Shown: in pieces, positions 10,151-23,209 of the stretch
Layout of the letters: each line of letters starts with the position of its first letter
Position numbering within the stretch: position 1 is the first letter of the stretch
NCBI GenBank assembly: GCA_018389105.1
Contig: JACATO010000924.1
Span: 681,501 to 745,500, forward strand
DNA from: Nautilus pompilius
Taxonomy: Eukaryota; Mollusca; Cephalopoda; Nautilida; Nautilidae
Direction of reading: 5' to 3'
Length of the DNA: 64,000 nt
Program-made: the position numbers and the translations under genes
Notes under the pieces: generated by a model
Databases searched by the model: none
What the model saw: only the letters and a program-made list of their open reading frames with translations
Told to the model about the DNA's origin: nothing

Positions 10151-12907
10151 TTCATGTTTGTAAAAGTGTAAAGGAGAAGACGCCGCCATCGGGCAGTAAA
10201 AATCATTCAGTGTGACCAGTGCTTGAAATCATCTTGTTAGGAAAAGATCAGAACCCGGTTAGTCGTGCTATCATTCCCAACGACAAAAGCTGAATCAACT
10301 GGCCCGAGAATAAAAGCCCAACAGCCGTCAGAGTGAAAGAGGTTAATCAAAGCCGAACGTGTACAGATACAGTCTGCAGCTGTCTTCACAAATCTGTGTG
10401 ATTGCGCACCAGCTAGCAGCAATTAGTTCCAGAGCAATTCGAGGTGGAAACACGGACGGGGTTGGTTCGTCATTTTCGGCCTCGTTCGTGCTGGGATTGT
10501 GAGTCCACTCGATTTCCGGGTACACTTTTGCCGAAAGGACAGCTTCTGAACGCGTTTCGTTTCGCCAAATTCGGCCTGCGCTAGTATTTATAAATTTTTG
10601 AGACAATCACTTCGGATGTAATGCAGTGAAAGTTGGAACGTCGAAGTCTGACGACGACAGGGGATGGATTATCTTTAACCCTGGCATGTAGCTGCTTAGA
10701 CTGATACGTGTCATAATTAGAGCAGACCACAATAAGACATGCTAAAGTGAGGGGGGGAATGAATCAGCTATAAAACGAATCGAACGAACAAAAGATTTTG
10801 TAGAAGAAGAACAAAAGCTAGCAATTTATTGGAAACAGCTTTAAGATTCGGCCATTCTACGTTAGTTTGTTAGCCACTGGAGAAAGCATCCGCTTGGGGG
10901 TATGTTGAGGATCACTGAAGCAAACATCAGTTATTTCACTCCATAGTTAGCAACATTAAAAAAAAATAACTTCGGCTGCTAATTTTAGGGCAATTTCATA
11001 AAATTAAACCTTCAGAACTCTTCAGACACGTGTAGGCGGCGTGAGGGTTAAAGATAAATCTCAAAAACCGCAGTAGTGTATAATGCTTTTTGTGCGTCGT
11101 AGTTATGGTATGATGGCAGTGAATAATAATTAATAAGTAATACTAATAAGTAGTTAATGACAGTAAGATGGTACGGATCTTCATTATTACTTTCTTTACT
11201 TTCATCATATGAGCTCAAAAACACAAGGCGGCAGACCTCGAAATACTCTTATAAGAGTATGTAATTTATCATTTATGTATACTCTTAATAATTTTCGTTT
11301 ATAAACTTTAACCTTAACATCAGATAGTAAATTCACTGTAGGTTCAAGACTGCGAAGAATTTAATGTTTCTATTACCAATAGGCGAAAAGTCATCTTCAC
11401 TTTATCTTTAATGGCCGGACTTAGAAAACAATAAAAATATCATCTTTACGTGGTATTTACACGAAATTTACTGGTTTCCATATTTATTGCAATGTAGATG
11501 CCATGTAAAGATGATCTGTCGTTTTGTATTAGCTATTGAAGAAAGAATGGGCTACCTGAGCACTATGGCTTTCCTTTATCAAAAAAAAAAAGAAGAAATA
11601 ATAAAATTGCCTTTATGTTATTTCAGTACAGTTAATCTTTACTGGGCTTCGCTAATTCTCCGGCGATAGGCTGGATTTGACTTTAAAGTTTTCATAATGT
11701 AAATCACGTCGACGACGGTTTCTTCCAGACGGCTTTCCCTTCAATCACCAAGAATCAAGACGTCGTCACCCACAGGCTGCTCTTCGACAATCACTGACAG
11801 GGCCTAGGCTATTTCTCGCTCGGCCGATATGGTCTAGTGTCAGGGCTAATCTATCCTCAGTCTAATGAGTCCCACCAAGGCTCAAATGGTAAGAAAAATT
11901 ACAAAGCTGGAAAAAAGTATAAATTTTTTTCAATCACCGACAAAATCGCAATCGCAAGCTTAACCCAATTAAAAGGACAATGAATATTATGTATCAAAAT
12001 AATCCGAAGTGAAATTTTAAGATATCAGTCTGTCCGGTTTGAAAATAAGTCAGCGACATGGATTTGAGGAAGTTTAAATTAAGGTAAGAACCATACATTT
12101 TTGGTTATGCTTTATTTATAAAAATACAACAGTGGATGAGGTAAAAGATGAACTTTCCTCAGGTAAGATTTCTTTCTGGCTTTTCTAACAGACTTGTTAT
12201 TAATAATAGAACCAGCCGGTAAACACGTTTCAGAGATTATCCACTGGTGCAATAGTCAGGGTTAGTGCTGAGAATAACCATTCTTGCTTTATAAATATTG
12301 GTAATGCGGTTGTCACAATTTCTTGATATTCGCACCACCAACTCTTTGGTCCAGTTAGTTAAAAATATAATTAAAACCAACAGCAGTGTTAACGAAAAAG
12401 AAAAGTAACATATATCTCAGTTTATCAACCAGATTCGTCACCAGTGACAAAGAAGAGTGAAAGGCGTAACACTTTCATTTCTAAAGATATATTGAGAAAA
12501 GATGAAGTAGACTATTAATAAATTTTAATGAAGATTTATACTGCTGGTTCCTTAAACAACATACTCAAAATTCCCAAAACTGCCCATTCGAAGTATTTTG
12601 ATAAGTGATGATTGGAATTGATTTTGATACCAAACAGTTTCAACTGCCTTCAATGTCACCTGCGGCTATCCCTTTTCCCCACCTTCTTCTTCTTTTAAGT
12701 GCTAAATTAATTCATCGTTCTAAATCCTTATTTCTTTCTTATTCCACTTCATCTGACTGTAGTTTTTAGCCTAAGGGATTCATACATCCAAATAGATCTG
12801 CTAAATAAATAAATATAAATGGCAAAGTGTATTATTTCTCTCACGTTTGATAAGCTTGGATCGGAACCATCTGCCGTTTAAAAGGAACTCCGAGTGCTAG
12901 CCCTGAC
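10151..12907. other. Spacer, no supported gene
   Basis: Moderately AT-rich DNA. A GC-richer patch at about 11700-11870 has no recognisable content on either strand. A degenerate B-box-like GGTTCAAGACTGC sits at 11341, about 60 bases upstream of the dispersed repeat copy at 11404, and could be the end of a worn SINE head. No exon could be supported. Confidence 0.5.
11404..11460 (+). repeat. Dispersed repeat, copy A
   Basis: Begins ATCTTTAATGG and ends near TTTACGTGGTATTTAC. It aligns by eye with 23154-23209 and more loosely with 60067-60118. Shared landmarks in order are ATCTTTRATGG, a GAC/GAT-TAAGA-like centre, an A-rich run, and TTTACRTGGT or TTTACATGAT. A SINE 3' domain or a small non-autonomous element would fit. 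Confidence 0.45.
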
Positions 12908-12966
12908 AGCTTCTCTATAACCGTATTTTGATAATCTTCCAACTGACTACCACTGAGCTGTGTTCC
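12908..12966 (-). repeat. Probable tRNA-like SINE head
   Basis: On the minus strand this reads ACAGCTCAGTGGTAGTCAG (12943-12961), a good A-box match, followed at tRNA spacing by the degenerate B-box-like ACGGTTATAGAGAAG (12910-12924). The good A box with a worn B box suggests an old tRNA-derived SINE; a chance A box is the alternative. Confidence 0.4.
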
Positions 12967-14537
12967 TGTCAAGTAGTTTTCTCTACTCGTAGCCGCATAC
13001 GGTCTAAGAGCTCACCTTTTCAGAACTACAGTTGTTGTTCTTTTCCCCGCATTGCTATAAATAAGCCGAAGTCCGGTTTAATTTGTTAATGCCGGTACAG
13101 GCAGCAGACTAATAATACACTTAAAACCGCGCTGAGAACTCGTTTGCGTTCCCGCCCACCTTCCAGACCCGAACTCGCGGTTTTACCTTGCAAGTTGTTT
13201 CAAAAAGCGATTTTAACGGCAATTAATCATTTAAAAATTTTTTTTAAAATTTATTTATTTACTTCTTCGTCGCTCTCTAAGTCACGAGTTTTACGGCCTT
13301 GACCATTTCTGGCGAAGATTGGGGGCGACCGATATCCCCTCCCTTCTCCGTACGGCCCCGTGTCTGATGAGCCCGTGGAATAGCGCCGACGGGCGATACG
13401 GACCTATTAGAAGCCTCCCGACTCGGAGCGGCGGGCACCGGGATGAACGGTAACCGATTTTGTCGGACCTTCGTCGTAATGGTAAAACAACGTGAATAAC
13501 AAGAAGAAAGCCGGCATTGAACAGAACAGGAAGTGAATTAGCTGAGATCTCTACCGGTTAAAGGTGGGCGGGGGGGGTTGTTGGTTTTTTTTGTTGTTTT
13601 GTTTTCCAATTACCTTGCGGGTCGACATTTTTTCTGACCATCAAAGGTTAGGGCTTCTCCTCCCTGGCCGAGCCGTGTGGTTTGGGCGGCCCGGCTGGCA
13701 AATACCGTCTGTCGTCGGAATTTCCCACCTCTTGGCGGGCCTCACTCACACTGTATCGCCAGTCTGGCGGGTGCGCGCGAAAAACTCGGCCTCGGTCCTG
13801 TCAACAAGCGTCTGACAAAAGACCCGGGCGCGTCACGTGTTTACTCGTAGTTACAAATCCCCCATGCATAAAAAATGAGAGTGCAGAAAGACAGTAATTT
13901 TTGTGTACAGCCTTCTTATCCCACCTCAAGCACTAATTGATTACTTATTTCGGATCCCTTAACTAAAATAAACCAATAAAGTTTATAAAATGGCTATTCT
14001 CCCTTTTATTTTCCATGCTACTGCGTGGTTTGCGTTGTATAGTAAAATACGTTGATGTCAGAGCGCAGAATTGTGCCAATCAACAACTCTCGCGTGTACA
14101 TGGAGCTCAGAATTATAATTTTCATGAAAACCGATGTCGCCAATATACATCTGCCTTCGATAGACAATCATAAGGATTCAGAAGTTGCTTGCTTCTTTGT
14201 GAAAGTACGAAAAAGGAGTTAGTACAGTAGCACGGACGCATCTTCTTCGTGCTGAACCCACTTCCAATCAGCTTTATCGAGAAGTGTTCCGGCAATTGGC
14301 TTCCAATTGATTTTGTCTCGTAACTCGCAGTGAAAATCGCTGAACGGAAACGTTTTCTATTTGTTCGGTAAACATGAAAAGTAAACAAAATATAATTTTA
14401 ACTTTTAAAATTAACTGTAAAGAATAAAATATAGTAAGGAAAATGGATGCTTAGTGAATGGTTGGCTGTGTAGGATACCGACCAGCTGTGGCAGACGGCC
14501 TGGATTTGCTCCTTCTCGAGTACCAGCTTGGGTTTGT
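12967..14537. other. GC-richer spacer around the hammerhead-like motif
   Basis: Two GC-rich patches (about 13300-13480 and 13630-13810) stand out from AT-rich surroundings. The second opens frames of 83 and 71 codons in two registers with many stops nearby and no known domain. Apart from the hammerhead-like element listed separately, nothing is recognised. Confidence 0.5.
13347..13402 (+). ncRNA. Hammerhead-ribozyme-like core, possibly decayed
   Basis: The invariant CTGATGA lies at 13364-13370. It is followed directly by a perfect 6-bp stem II (GCCCGT 13371-13376, ACGGGC 13389-13394) with a 12-base loop, then GATA (13395-13398) where the hammerhead core has GAAA. The next bases CGGA (13399-13402) pair with TCCG (13347-13350), and TA at 13351-13352 sits where the cleavage dinucleotide UH belongs. 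Against function: one core A is changed to T, and the 11 bases that should form stem I (13353-13363) fold poorly. An alternative stem I, 13356-13363 with 13435-13442 (one mismatch, one G-U), lacks a UH cleavage site. Hammerheads are known in animal retrozymes, Penelope-like elements and some SINEs, so a decayed copy is plausible. Confidence 0.3.
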
Positions 14538-14689
14538 CAAACCTGTCATATCATGGTTTCCCCTCGCTTCTCTGAAGAGTCCAACAAAGTGGGTTTCCTT
14601 CTGCAGTTGATGGCAAACCTGTCATATCATGGTTTCCCCTCGCTTCTCTGAAGAGTCAACCAAAGTGGGCTTCCTTCTGCGGTTGATTT
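14538..14689. repeat. 76-bp tandem duplication
   Basis: Two adjacent units start at 14538 and 14614 (CAAACCTGTCATATCATGG...), nearly identical apart from a few substitutions near the 3' half (for example CCAACAAAGTGGG versus CAACCAAAGTGGG). It looks like a recent two-copy minisatellite. A frame at 14454-14651 runs through it only because of the duplication. Confidence 0.95.
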
Positions 14690-17600
14690 CTAATAAGGTC
14701 TTTCTATTTCCTGCTGAACATAGAAGTTCCGGGGCATAATAGGTTGCAAGAATCGCAACGCTTCTTGTCATTGACCATGACACCGAGCATCCACATTAAA
14801 TATGCTTGAAGTCAATAAGATCATATTTACTTTCTTAATAAAGTTCATTTTTATGTGGCACTATCTGAAATTATTTATGAACTTTACGCAAGAGATTTAA
14901 GATGAGACTTTAAAAAAGGCAAAACATAGCACCTTTGCTTAATCTAAAGGTTTATTACTGCTAATTAATAAGTGGATTTAATATTGCCAACGATCACAAA
15001 GTTTATTTTTATACATGTCCGTTAATTCTAGTGTTTTCTATTGTTGTTTTTTTTTTAAATAATGCTAAGATAATGTTTGGAAAAACGTTACAACTCTGAG
15101 AATCAAAAGAGATCGAAGCCATTTTTACACTATTCGTATATGACGTTAATGCTGTTGTTGTTGTACTGTACACAATGTAGTCTCAACATGAGAGATAAGC
15201 TTTCTACATTAGAGACGTCTCTAGGGATAGAGTGTAGTGTCACGGTTATCCGCTAGAGAGCGCTCGCTCCCTTATCCTGGTCCACAAAGACCTGACAGTT
15301 CCAACTTCGGGAGAGAAATCTTCATTTTCTTTAAATTGTGGGCGGAATCCCACGCGGGAGGCTGATTAAAAGAAAACTAGAAGAAACTACAACACATTGT
15401 GGTGACCCGACTCGGTAGTCTGAACACTAGACCAGACTACTGACTTTTCATGATAGTCGCTAAAGATGAAGATGATTTGTCTATCTAACAGACATAACCG
15501 AAAATGGCTATTTAAGGATAAAAACATTTTGGATTTCATCTCTTGGTATATAATAATTCGCTGTGTCATAACACTGGCACCATAAACTCCTACTTTGTAC
15601 GTCATTCAACCGGACAAGATGTTTCTTTCATAGATTGCCATCAATTAAAAAAGAAATCATTTAATGGCGTTAAATACAAAAGGGTAGCAGTTGTCATGCA
15701 AAAATGCGCTTTCAACTTATTAAAGCCGCCATTAAAATGCAAATAACATTTACTCTCATGAAATACGAACTTTAATTCATTTTATAGATAAATTAAGGAG
15801 TTTCCAGTTTGGACAAAGCGCTAAATACCTACAGAATTTTGAACAAATTACATCACAGAAGTATAGAAGTTCAAACTTTACAAACCGAGTATTGTCCGAC
15901 TTGCATTATCATGTTTACTAAATAATCGGCTAATCTTTTATTTATCGTAAATGGATTTACCCCAAATTTGAATTAATTTTAAACACTGAGTATCCCTGTA
16001 AATGAAATCGGAATCATTTACATTTTTATTACACTTTTCAGCGCATATACTAATGACGGACGTTCAGAAAAAACCCAGTGAGGGAGGCTGAATACAATTA
16101 CGGAAATACTATTACAGACAGATTTAATTTGTACGTCCATAGTGTGCGCGTGTATAATGCTGTGCCCGATTAAGCGTGGTCTAGATTCTAAATGCAAACG
16201 GTATTGTTTTATATGACAGTTGATTTTTCTATCTACAAAAACATTGCTGAATATTTCTGGAAGTAAATTCTAAAGTAGAAATCCTTTTCCACTGCATCCT
16301 TTGTCTTCTTTTTAAAGGCTTTTTTTAAATATTAAAATGTATTGTTGTGCATGATTAGAGGCAGTCTACCTAAATGACAATAGCGTCGCTTTATTTCTCG
16401 TCGGCATGAAAGCAGAACAATTAGAATGGAAATAACTCAAACGGAGCAAACAGAAGTTTTCCAGTGCCGATTGAAACTGAGCATCAGCCCCGTGCAAACA
16501 CACACGTGTGCGATCAATCAGAGATTGAAAAGAAACTTCCGCCACATCCGAGCAACTTGTTTTTTTTTTTTTCCATTATCGCCCAATCCGGATTTCCAAT
16601 GCAGCTAACGCCACCAGCTCGAGATGACGCGACAGGTAACGTGGAGGCGACCAGTTAGACGTATTTAGCCGAGATAGAAGTTATCGTGGGAGACCGCGGA
16701 GCGGGAGAGAGGCGCTCAATCAAAGTCTTCGCTGGTCGATGACGTCCACTTAAGAACTTCCCTTGTTAAATGCTAATCTGAACGGACGTTCGAAGACAGA
16801 TGGAACTCGGATCAGATGGTTTCTTTTCTCCCCCGATTCCCCGTCCTCCTTTTCGAATCGAACTTATAATGCAAAAACGTCATTTCCTCCCCACCACCCC
16901 CTAAACGAAAGAAGTCCGATAATAAAAGAAATACACAAACACCCGCACAGAAGCTCCAGCAACAGAACTTTCCAGCCAAATTGATTTTGACTCATTGCAA
17001 ACAACCGGAGATATTAAATATTAATTTCTTGGAGGAAAAAAAAAACAACAACAACAACGGTTTACGTTTTTGTCGTTGGCGCCCACAAATCCCAATACAC
17101 TTTTGTTGCAGATCTTCCCGAAGCTAACTTAATTTGGTCATTCAAGACATTGACGACCAGCCGATGCCATAAAATATTAATTCGTTAAAATAAAATTTGT
17201 CTATAATTTTCATGTTCAGTTTTATTTGGCACCTAGAGAAATATGTATTAATGTAAATGACGAAGGATCTGCGCCAGCCCGTTTCAACACGAACTTGGTA
17301 CCGCTCGTTAGTTAGGCCTGGCGCTGCGTCCAGTACCGTGTCTCCGTACTGTAGCCGGACATTACAAAAGAAGACATCATTATTGGTCTACATGAGAGAA
17401 AACGTTAATATGCCTATAATTAATTTACCCCGTAAGTACATATTCTTTTTTTGGGGAGCTAAAAGTCAAATAGTAATGAAAAACAACATCAGCAGCGAGT
17501 TCTTTGACAATACGCTGATAATGGTTGAACAACCGGCTTTGATGGACGCTAGAATCTAATAGGTACTGCCGAGAAAATGGTAGTTCGCGTTAATGTTGGT

Positions 17601-19974
17601 ATCTTTGTTATAATTCTTTATCTGATGCGGCGCGCAGGTGTGTATAAAGCAAAATTTACTGCAATGTAAAAAAAGCATTCTCTTTTTCGCACATTTTAAA
17701 TATGATTAAGAAAACTGGAATGCATTATTCATAATGAAAGAAAAGATATCAACTAATCCTCACTGAAGGCAAAACAGCAAAATTATACATCATATAAATA
17801 GCTCATTTTTATAGTCCTACACGGTAATCGATATTAATTAATGTGGATAATGGTTAGCGCTAGATCGAGGTAATTAACACAAAGACACTAAACATATTTG
17901 AGGCTCTGCTGCCTATCAGAGTGAGACTACGATATAACTAACGTTCCAAGTAGATCTAAATAATGGTTCGCATTAAAAGATTTTGGCACCCTGGATACAT
18001 CTATCTATCCGCGGGCACTGCTTAATCCTCCACTTTATTAATTCGATTAGTTTTTGCGTAGTAACTCTGCTGTACTAGAAGCAGATCTATGTTATAAATT
18101 TTTCTTGGCTTAGATCGACTACCTTCAACTATGATTCTTATCCGGCTGTAACTAAAGCCGATAATATATATATATTCATATCCACAAAGTAAATGCACTA
18201 GAATAACGTGTATGCTCGCTCTGTTTTACAGTACTGTATATTTTCTTGGAAGTAAACTCCTATCTCATGTATTTTTATAGGTCCCACGTGCCCCTATTGC
18301 AGCACGGTTTTTTTTCCCCCGGTCTAAATATGGCATCTGGCGAAAGATTTCTCCAAGGTCCATCGATGTAATAAAACATTTCTCAAAGACTCTCCGGTTT
18401 CTTAATCGCATCTCGCGCAGTACATTACTCTTTAGGTTGCATCTAACGATTATAGTTTGCGCAGAACATAGCAAGGTATCATAAATGTTAAAAAGGTGTG
18501 CGGATGGAATGAAACATCGATAAAGGGGAGATAATTTATTCCTTATACGTGGTAATAAAAAACAGAGGATTTATCTCCAGCGATGTTATTGACATCGTTT
18601 CTAAACGAAAGCACATCTCGTCAAAAATGTGAAGTACGGGTCAAACTGGAGTCCCGGTCTTTCCCTCCCTTTGCATAAACACCTGAATGCTGAAAAGAAT
18701 TTTTCCCGAGTGTACATCTTTAACCCAAACAGGGTCTCGCTATGCAAATCTACTACTTTACATATTCGCTTGCTGGATGCTTTAAAGAAGCCAAAAGGTC
18801 ATCAAGATATAACCTTCAGTATCCACTGATAATTGATGTCATGTGGAGACAAACCTCTGAATCTTTAAGGTACTCAGTAAAGAGCGTGTTATACAAGCTT
18901 CTAAACATATACGCTGCTATTCCGCCTTGTTTTGACATTAAGATAATTTCCACATCTTTTATAAATGGAATTAATTTATCATATTGATAATACGCACTTT
19001 ATCAAGAAATACGTAAGCAGAAAACAGATACAAAAGACACCTATAGCAAACAAATATTATTAATCATTGTAAACGTAAGAGTCGAAATCTGTTTTTAACA
19101 ATAAACTTTATTGCTACTTTCATCAGCATCCATACACACATTTATATTTACCACGCAATAAACTGGCCAAAAAAGATAAATGCTAGCTGTTCTTTAAGGA
19201 TTGCCACAGAGATCCAAATTAACCTTGTCATATTTTGTATCATATTAAATATAAAAGATTAAATGTGATCTCAGTTCCGGGTAAAGACTTTGCCTTAATT
19301 TTTTTTAATTCATTTTTCGAAAGAAAAAAAAAATAATGAAGGTCGCTTGTCGATTAGTGAAAGCTGAGGTCGTCTCACATTCAAACCAAAATATGACACT
19401 GGTTTTGAGAGAAATTAGGAATGCGGTCCGCCTAAAACATTATCGATGCGATATCGAGCTGGGAACCTGATTTAAAGCTACTATGGTTTCAGTTTGAAAA
19501 TTCACTCACTAAAACACGACCAAATTCCAAAACTCGCTTTAATTTCGATTTAGCTGACTTAGAAAACAGTTTATCGTCTTCGTGAAATTCTCCAGTTACA
19601 TTATAGATATTTCAGTTTACTTACTTTTCTCATGCTTTCTCTATATTTTATCTGGTACCATTTATTTCTACAATTTAATTGTGCTTTACCTAATTCTATG
19701 AGCGTTATGCTTCAGTTCGTTAGAGTTCTCCACGCTGCTGCCATCTGGCTTGCATTTCATTTTGATTACTTCCTAGTGGTTTTTATTTTTGTATAAATAA
19801 ATATTGGAAATAATTATAAAAACTGGATACGCACAAATAATGGGAAAATTGCAAATGAGGTTTATGATACGTGGACAAAGCATTATTACAGAAAATATAC
19901 ATAAACAAAATGAATACGTTGTACACTGCATCAACATTTGATATGCGAGTCCCTTAACTTTGTGTGAACCATGA
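14690..19974. other. AT-rich spacer, no supported gene
   Basis: More than 5 kb of AT-rich DNA. Frames reach 100 codons (17257-17559) with no recognisable protein. A pyrimidine-rich, GC-richer patch at about 16660-16900 contains nothing identifiable. No tRNA-like box pair was seen. Confidence 0.55.
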
Positions 19975-20850
19975 ACCCCTATTTTAATGCTCCCACACAG
20001 GTTATCGATGTATGACTGTGGAATATTGTTCAAAATATCTTGTAGCACTTCCCGCGATCCATCCAGTTTGGTTGCCATCTGACTTTCTCGGTATTCATGC
20101 AACCTCATATAGCTTCAAAAGATGTTTATATCAGGACTTTATGCAGGTTAGAGAAACGTTCCAGGCAGCGTTGCAATTCACTTTCACTATGCTTAGGGTC
20201 ATTGTCATGCTGGAAAATGAGTTCCTGCTCAATAAGATGTCATTCTGAGAAAATGGCATGATAGATGAGAACTTGCTTTCACCTGTCGGCAGTCAGTATG
20301 CTTTCGATTGTATGCAAAGTGCCGACACTCTCGGCTGTTATGTGATCTCACACTTGCACTGACTCACTCTTATGCTTCACTGTAGCTTTTATACGCTGAC
20401 CGTTATATCGCCTTTCGGTTTATTTTCGAACAAGCTGCTGCTGATTATTGTCAAACAACAGTCCAAAGTTGGACTCATGTGTACAGAGTGCCTCGTTCCA
20501 GGTTCGGTCATCCCGATGTTTCAGCCTTCGGCTACCTCTTTTCAGCAAAGGCCATCTGGCAGCTTCACGTTCCAACAATGAGACCATTTCGCGCTAATGT
20601 GCGTCGATTACTCTTCTTGGAGAAACGTCCGCGCTGGTGGTCAAATTATTCGCAAGATTGTTACTGGCTCGTCGTCTGTTACGTAAAGATCTAATACCCC
20701 GAAGTACTGAACAGAGGCTGGGTATTTTTTCTTCGACCGCGTCTATTGTCAGCAGTACCAGTTTTGCGTATCTTCAGGAGTCTTGTACACGTCTACTTCA
20801 GAAACAACATGACGTCGAATTGCAATCGGTCTCGTGAAATCGGCTTCACT
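19975..20850 (-). pseudogene. Tc1/mariner-family transposase, decayed
   Basis: Conceptual minus-strand translation, switching frames, gives Tc1-type transposase landmarks in the right order. Near 20760-20727 is KTGTADNRRGR, like the linker after the first helix-turn-helix. Near 20615-20580 is RRTLARNGLIVG, like the second helix-turn-helix. THESNFGLLF (20490-20462) stands where family members have (S/T)DES; the catalytic Asp is His here. QHDNDPKHSE (20220-20181) holds the second catalytic Asp. The C-terminal INNIPQ-type motif appears as NNIPQSYIDNLCGSI (20030-19990). Several stops and frameshifts interrupt it, and the third acidic residue region (the usual SPDxNPIE) is not recognisable. A cut-and-paste DNA transposase by family, it must be inactive. 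I could not find clear terminal inverted repeats or a TA target duplication. Confidence 0.85.
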
Positions 20851-21745
20851 GGCTAAGATTCTAATTCCTATACGTTTGTCATGTAATATTTCCTTCCTGG
20901 AAGACACAGTATTCACCACACATTGGCCACTCTGCAATGATATCACTGCCTGCACTTTTATAGTCTTTCTGCAGATGTGACGCCTGCTGATTGCTTGCAC
21001 CACAAGTAGTCACGGTGTAGTATATTAGCAAATGGTTGTACTATACAACATTTCTTTTTTTTACATGTGAGATGCGATTCTGTCGTGTGTTATTTTCATT
21101 TAATACTCGGATTTCTCTCTATTACCATAATTATTTAAAATAATATATAGGCCGGTGATCTAATAGCTTTCATTTATATTTAAACTCAATTCCATATGTT
21201 TTCCTGCCTGTTTACATACCTTCAGATAATCAGAATTTTGCTAAAACAAGGCTACCTGTATTTACTGTTCCATTCACCTTGTCCACTATTTGCCTGCCCT
21301 ATCACATCACACTTGCTGTTTACAGAAGTACAAGCTTCAAGGTGTTAAAAAGGCAAACAAGTCATTCCAAACGGCAAACGTTCTTCTTTATGCAGAAAGA
21401 AACTCATTTGTATGAAAATGCATAACAAAACAGTCAGAAACACAAGTACAAACAGTCCAACCGTAATAAGTTGAACACCTATAAGTGCTAAGCTCACGAT
21501 CGATTGTTGTCGATTTCATTTAAGTAGACTTCTCGGTGTACAAAATATTTCACTAGGCATACATGAATTTGTATATATATTTTAAAATTTTCATGCTAAG
21601 CTGGACAAATTTTTTTTTCTTCTAAATATATGTATGAACGGTCGTGAGATCCTACAAACCAGATTTGTTTGTAGAAGCGTCATACTGCGAGAGGCAGTGA
21701 ATTAGAGTTTTCAGAGACAGATCGAGTGGTTTCGTGCTTGTGCTT

Positions 21746-21797
21746 CAGAGAGAGAGATGGAGATGGAGAGAGATGGAGAGATGGAGAGATGGAGAGA
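21746..21797. repeat. GA-rich repeat with GGAGAT units
   Basis: Short purine array made of GAGATGGAGA-type units, related in composition to the larger GA arrays but without a TGACGTCA box. Confidence 0.9.
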
Positions 21798-23153
21798 CCG
21801 CCACTAACAATAGAGAAAGCATCAGGGGACATCCGGTTACAGTGAGTGACTTCCCACGCTCGATGATAAACTACCTAAGGCGCAGGATATTTCTATCAGT
21901 AGTAAGAAGTGTTAGTACAGTAGCGTTTTTAAAGTTTAAAGTTATTGTCGCCACAAAATATTTAAAGATATTAAAATGTATTGGCAATTTACGAAGGAAG
22001 ACTTAAGTAAAACGACGTGACGTAACAAGATGTGCATTTTAATAATCATTGCCACTGAGAAAGCTACTTTCTTGTTGGTCAGGTTAATAATAAGCAGTTA
22101 AAAGGTATAATTAACCAAACATGAAGTGATTAAAATAACATTCATTGATTAGGAAGGAAAAGCAATCAAACAAATACAAATTCATCGGCACGTTAAAACC
22201 TATTCATAATCAAGCCAGACCAATATATTTCTGAACGTTACAATAGGGAAATTAAATCGTCGGGCAGTCGGCGGTGGTCAAATATTGGAGAGTTAACCCT
22301 GAATCTGTCGTGTTTACCATAATTTTATTATCAGATGTTTTATAAAGAGTGACCGATCTTCCTTGTGTAGCCTCGGAAAAAAGTTTTTTTTTTTTTAAAA
22401 AAAAAATATACTAAGCTTACAATAAAGAAACAACGAGGTTGAACCATGAAAGATCTCACGATGATTAAGTGTGTTTCTTTCGTCCTACTAATCTGGGTAA
22501 CTACCTGAACCGACGTCCGTTAAAGGTATTGCATCACCGTTCTTTTGCTGTTGTTGTGGTGAACGAATAACGTTTATATAAGGGCTCTGTCACCCAAAAT
22601 GAGCCTACAAGTAGATCAGAAAATATAAAAAAAAACACGCCACAACAACACGGAGCGCGTGATTTGGTTTAATCTTTTTATGGCATGCTAATCAATGACT
22701 TAAAATGGTTATGATTCATGTACTTAAAGAAAGAAAAAGAATAATCTATCTGTGGGGGGAGGAGGAGGGAGGGAGGGAGCCATCTTTAATCTTCTTCGGG
22801 TAATGGCATCTGCAGTGCGCTAACAATGGCAGAGGCGGGTTTGTGTGTGTGTAACGAGGGGTGACGAGAACCCCTTTGATCTGTTTGGTACATTCACCCG
22901 CAGGTAGCGCGGCCAGTTAACGTTACATTACCCGAAGACAGTCTAAAGTGATTAGACGCCACACTGGCCGCTGTCAATGGCAGCTTTCTGCGCGGCAGTC
23001 GTGGAGTGATTTATAGCTCAGCAGTCCCCACAGAACACACCGCAGAAAGACCGCCCCCTTTTCACCCATTACACCTACTCAAGTCCATTCCAAGTTTTCT
23101 AACTTGGGGATTCTTTTACAAGTAATCACAAAACGTGAAATCATTTTAACACC

Positions 23154-23209
23154 ATCTTTAATGGGCGACATAAGAAAAAAATCAAAGAACATTTTTACAT
23201 GGTGCCTAC
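23154..23209 (+). repeat. Dispersed repeat, copy B
   Basis: ATCTTTAATGGGCGACATAAG followed by an A-rich run and TTTACATGGTGCCTAC (end). Best alignment is with copy A (11404-11460): the first 11 bases are identical and the TTTACRTGGT block is shared at the same distance. Orientation is the same as in copies A and C. Confidence 0.45.

Noticed and set aside
9772-10206. 144-codon minus and 126-codon plus frames rich in Ser-Leu or Arg-Glu
   Set aside because: They are direct translations of the (GA)n array; the same artefact appears at 49394-49664, 53621-54007 and 56847-57218.
23008-23040. A-box-like TATAGCTCAGCAG
   Set aside because: No B box at tRNA spacing.
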